NCBI GenBank assembly: GCA_021373135.1
Contig: JAJFTH010000004.1
Coordinates: 124,001 to 188,000 of the forward strand
Origin: Bacteroidales bacterium
GTDB taxonomy: Bacteria; Bacteroidota; Bacteroidia; Bacteroidales; UBA1402
Length of the DNA: 64,000 nt
Direction of reading: 5' to 3'
The notes under the pieces are model-generated. The model was not told the origin of the DNA. It was given only the letters and a program-made list of their open reading frames with translations, and did not search any database. Numbering within the stretch: position 1 is the stretch's first letter; each line of letters begins with the position of its first letter. Both the position numbers and the translations under genes were made by a program. Below are positions 62,169 through 64,000 of this stretch, one piece after another.

Positions 62169-64000
62169 TTACTTTTTCACCAAGACCCAGCCGTTATATG
62201 TACGCTCAACTTCATTTTCCTTTTTCAGAACCAGCAAGTAGTAGTAAGTTCCTCCGTTTAAACCGGATCCATCCCAATTATTACTATAAGCCGAATTATA
62301 GTAAACCTCATTCCCCCAACGGTTGAAAATAGTTAACTTGGCATTTGAAAATGCACTCAGACCTACAATCTCAAAATAATCATTGATACCATCGCCATTA
62401 GGAGTAAAAACATTTGGTATAAAAAAATCACTATTGATCTCAACTATTGTCGGATCATCGTTCTTAATAGTGCTTCCTGAAATATCACTCACCTCGTCTC
62501 CATGCGGATCTTGTGCAGTTACAATTGCCGAATTGACGACCCTTCCTGAATCAACATCAGCCTTTGTCACAATATATGAACCATAATATGCCCAACTTTC
62601 TCCCGGATCCAGTATCCCATCATTGTTTACATCTCCACCGGAATAAGTAACCATATCAAGCAATTTATTATCCGCAACCTTTACATTTGATAAAGAAACA
62701 TCACTTGTATTTAAAACAGTAAAAGAATAATTAATTACATCATTTAATTTATATAAAATCGTATCAGTAACAGCCTTTATTAAGAATATTTTAGGAACCA
62801 AATAGGTCAAGACAACATCATCGTAAGTCATACATGATCCGTTTGAAATTGTCCAGCGAAGTGTGGCAATACTATCCGGAGATAAGGTAACTGTTGAGTT
62901 ATATTTATTCCTGTATGAAACCGATGCGCTCCCACTGACAACGCTCCAAATTCCGATATTTGTGTTGGGATTATTCCCTTCAAGCGTAAACGAGCCACTG
63001 CTGTATGATGTTTGATCAACACCTGCATATGCTACAGGCAACACTTTCAAAACTAGAGGGCTTCCTACATTGTTCACACCATCAATATCAAAATCGTTCG
63101 TAACATACACTCTGTTTACCCATTCTGTATTTGTTGTAGTGCCGTCCGGTTTAATTATAATATTAATGTCCGGATAACTTCCACCAGCCAAAAGTGCATC
63201 ATTTCGGGTAAATGTGTAAATATTACTTGATTTTGAAACATTCCACCCCTGACCAGATACACTTTCTCCTTTAAGACCTGAAGGAACTGTATCTTTAACA
63301 GTCACCAAACTTCCTATTGCACCGGAACTAAATCCGATATTCCTTACTTTAAGCGTTAATGTACTGCCCTTGACAGTATCTAAGCAAGACTCATCAAGTG
63401 TTTGCCTGATTATATAATCAGGCACCATAACATTCGTTGAGACAGTTGCAGTATCGTTTGTTGCATCTTGATCTATAACTCCGGATGAACCAACTTTAAT
63501 AATCGCTGTATTATTTATCACACCACCAGCCGGGTATGCATTTATTTTCCCCTTAATCGTGAAGCTGGCACGTGAAGACGCATCCAAAGAAACGATGACA
63601 TTTGATAAATTAGTTTTTGAATAGCCAGTCGCTGTATTCAAACTATTACCATCATTATCAAAAGATACACTTTCTATCAAGAATTCAGGAGGCAACTGAC
63701 TCAGCGGATCATTGAATATCAATCCGGATACCGCTTTATCCACTTGATTATAAAGATCAATAGTATATGTCAGTTCATCCCCGACTTTTGCAACAATTTT
63801 ATCTACCTGTTTTGTCACACGAACACCGCCAGGAGTTGTTATATATAAATTACGAACTTCGTGAAAGTTTACACCTTCGCCGGTAGAAGCTGCAAAGCCC
63901 AGCTTGAGTAATGCAGGAGGAGCAGATGGTAACTCATAAGGACCAAAAACAGTTATGAACGCACCTTCCTTAGCTATTTTTGTTTTGACCTTTATTGAAT
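62169..64000 (-). CDS. Large T9SS type-B-sorted surface adhesin (partial, N-terminus beyond window)
   Basis: At least 610 residues are in the window and the frame is open at base 64000. The visible start (ALLKLGFAASTGEGVNFHEVRNLYITTPGG) looks like the end of an L-type-lectin-like domain. DUF11-like repeats follow (VDKIVAKVGDELTYTIDLYNQ and others), with Ig-like segments. The C-terminal 90 residues are the CHU_C type-B sorting domain: FIPNVFTPNGDGINDYFEI, LTIFNRWGNEVYY, WDGSGLNGGTYYYLL. The protein should be exported by the type IX system and displayed on the surface, where it probably binds a glycan or substratum. It is first in an operon with PorP/SprF and the PorE-like gene. Confidence 0.9.
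   Translation of the reverse strand, partial: SIKVKTKIAKEGAFITVFGPYELPSAPPALLKLGFAASTGEGVNFHEVRNLYITTPGGVRVTKQVDKIVAKVGDELTYTIDLYNQVDKAVSGLIFNDPLSQLPPEFLIESVSFDNDGNSLNTATGYSKTNLSNVIVSLDASSRASFTIKGKINAYPAGGVINNTAIIKVGSSGVIDQDATNDTATVSTNVMVPDYIIRQTLDESCLDTVKGSTLTLKVRNIGFSSGAIGSLVTVKDTVPSGLKGESVSGQGWNVSKSSNIYTFTRNDALLAGGSYPDINIIIKPDGTTTNTEWVNRVYVTNDFDIDGVNNVGSPLVLKVLPVAYAGVDQTSYSSGSFTLEGNNPNTNIGIWSVVSGSASVSYRNKYNSTVTLSPDSIATLRWTISNGSCMTYDDVVLTYLVPKIFLIKAVTDTILYKLNDVINYSFTVLNTSDVSLSNVKVADNKLLDMVTYSGGDVNNDGILDPGESWAYYGSYIVTKADVDSGRVVNSAIVTAQDPHGDEVSDISGSTIKNDDPTIVEINSDFFIPNVFTPNGDGINDYFEIVGLSAFSNAKLTIFNRWGNEVYYNSAYSNNWDGSGLNGGTYYYLLVLKKENEVERTYNGWVLVKK

Noticed and set aside
1..64000. CRISPR arrays, tRNA/rRNA genes, insertion sequences, prophage or antiphage defence systems
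   Set aside because: Reading through both strands showed no regularly spaced direct repeats, cloverleaf sequences, transposases or defence-type genes.

Overview
The window is a stretch of a Bacteroidota chromosome, most likely from the order Bacteroidales or a close relative. Three things point there. More than twenty gene starts are preceded by the phylum-specific -7 promoter element TAnnTTTG. A type IX secretion (gliding) cluster with a CHU_C-type sorting domain lies at the right end. The gene set is typical of the phylum: a two-AraC/hybrid-kinase locus, OmpA-barrel proteins, a DPP IV-lipA pair and a cyclophilin with a long insert. Base composition looks even throughout. I saw no tRNA, rRNA, CRISPR array, insertion sequence or prophage.

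Layout. 0-9 kb: a truncated AmmeMemoRadiSam radical SAM enzyme, a DNA-base glycosylase, a lipocalin, a two-lobed aspartyl protease with PDZ, a ferredoxin-nitroreductase, a GT39/GtrA lipid-linked sugar pair, a secreted esterase and an RlpA-like protein. 9-13 kb: two consecutive sensor-kinase genes. 13-19 kb: an MFS exporter, a peptide symporter with asparaginase, an alpha/beta hydrolase lacking its nucleophile, and phosphomannose isomerase. 19-27 kb: ABC-F ATPase, transaldolase, and a convergent GH130/glycosyltransferase pair. 27-38 kb: a cell-envelope and signalling block. It holds a small basic protein, an Asn/Lys-rich secreted protein, an OmpA-barrel protein, an Ig-like/ice-binding-domain lipoprotein, two outer-membrane barrels, an AraC-hybrid kinase-receiver operon and a second AraC paralogue. 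38-53 kb: mainly housekeeping (RhlE-type helicase, MGMT, alkaline phosphatase, nucleotidyltransferase, cyclophilin, RsmF-like and RsmI-like methyltransferases, degenerate Nudix, LipA, DPP IV, radical SAM). 53-59 kb: GT2, receiver proteins, a large hybrid kinase and a membrane-anchored exonuclease/endonuclease/phosphatase-fold protein. 59-64 kb: a T9SS operon of adhesin, PorP/SprF and a PorE-like OmpA protein, cut by the right edge.

The most interesting signal is regulatory. Four minus-strand promoters in the 27-37 kb block share one rigid architecture: TGTGAA-N3-TGYAA-N16-TGTAA-N22, then a degenerate -7 element. All spacings are identical in the four. They precede the small-protein/glycosyltransferase operon, the ice-binding lipoprotein, the outer-membrane barrel pair, and the AraC-hybrid kinase-receiver operon itself. 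This looks like a local, autoregulated AraC-type envelope regulon. A second unexplained element is a 67-bp imperfect palindrome present twice (30.2 and 47.5 kb) with conserved outer arms and a re-paired variable core. Several proteins also look like recruited or inactivated versions of enzymes: the Ser-to-Ala hydrolase, a membrane-tethered Nudix domain without a Nudix box, and an MGMT with the stub of an AraC domain.
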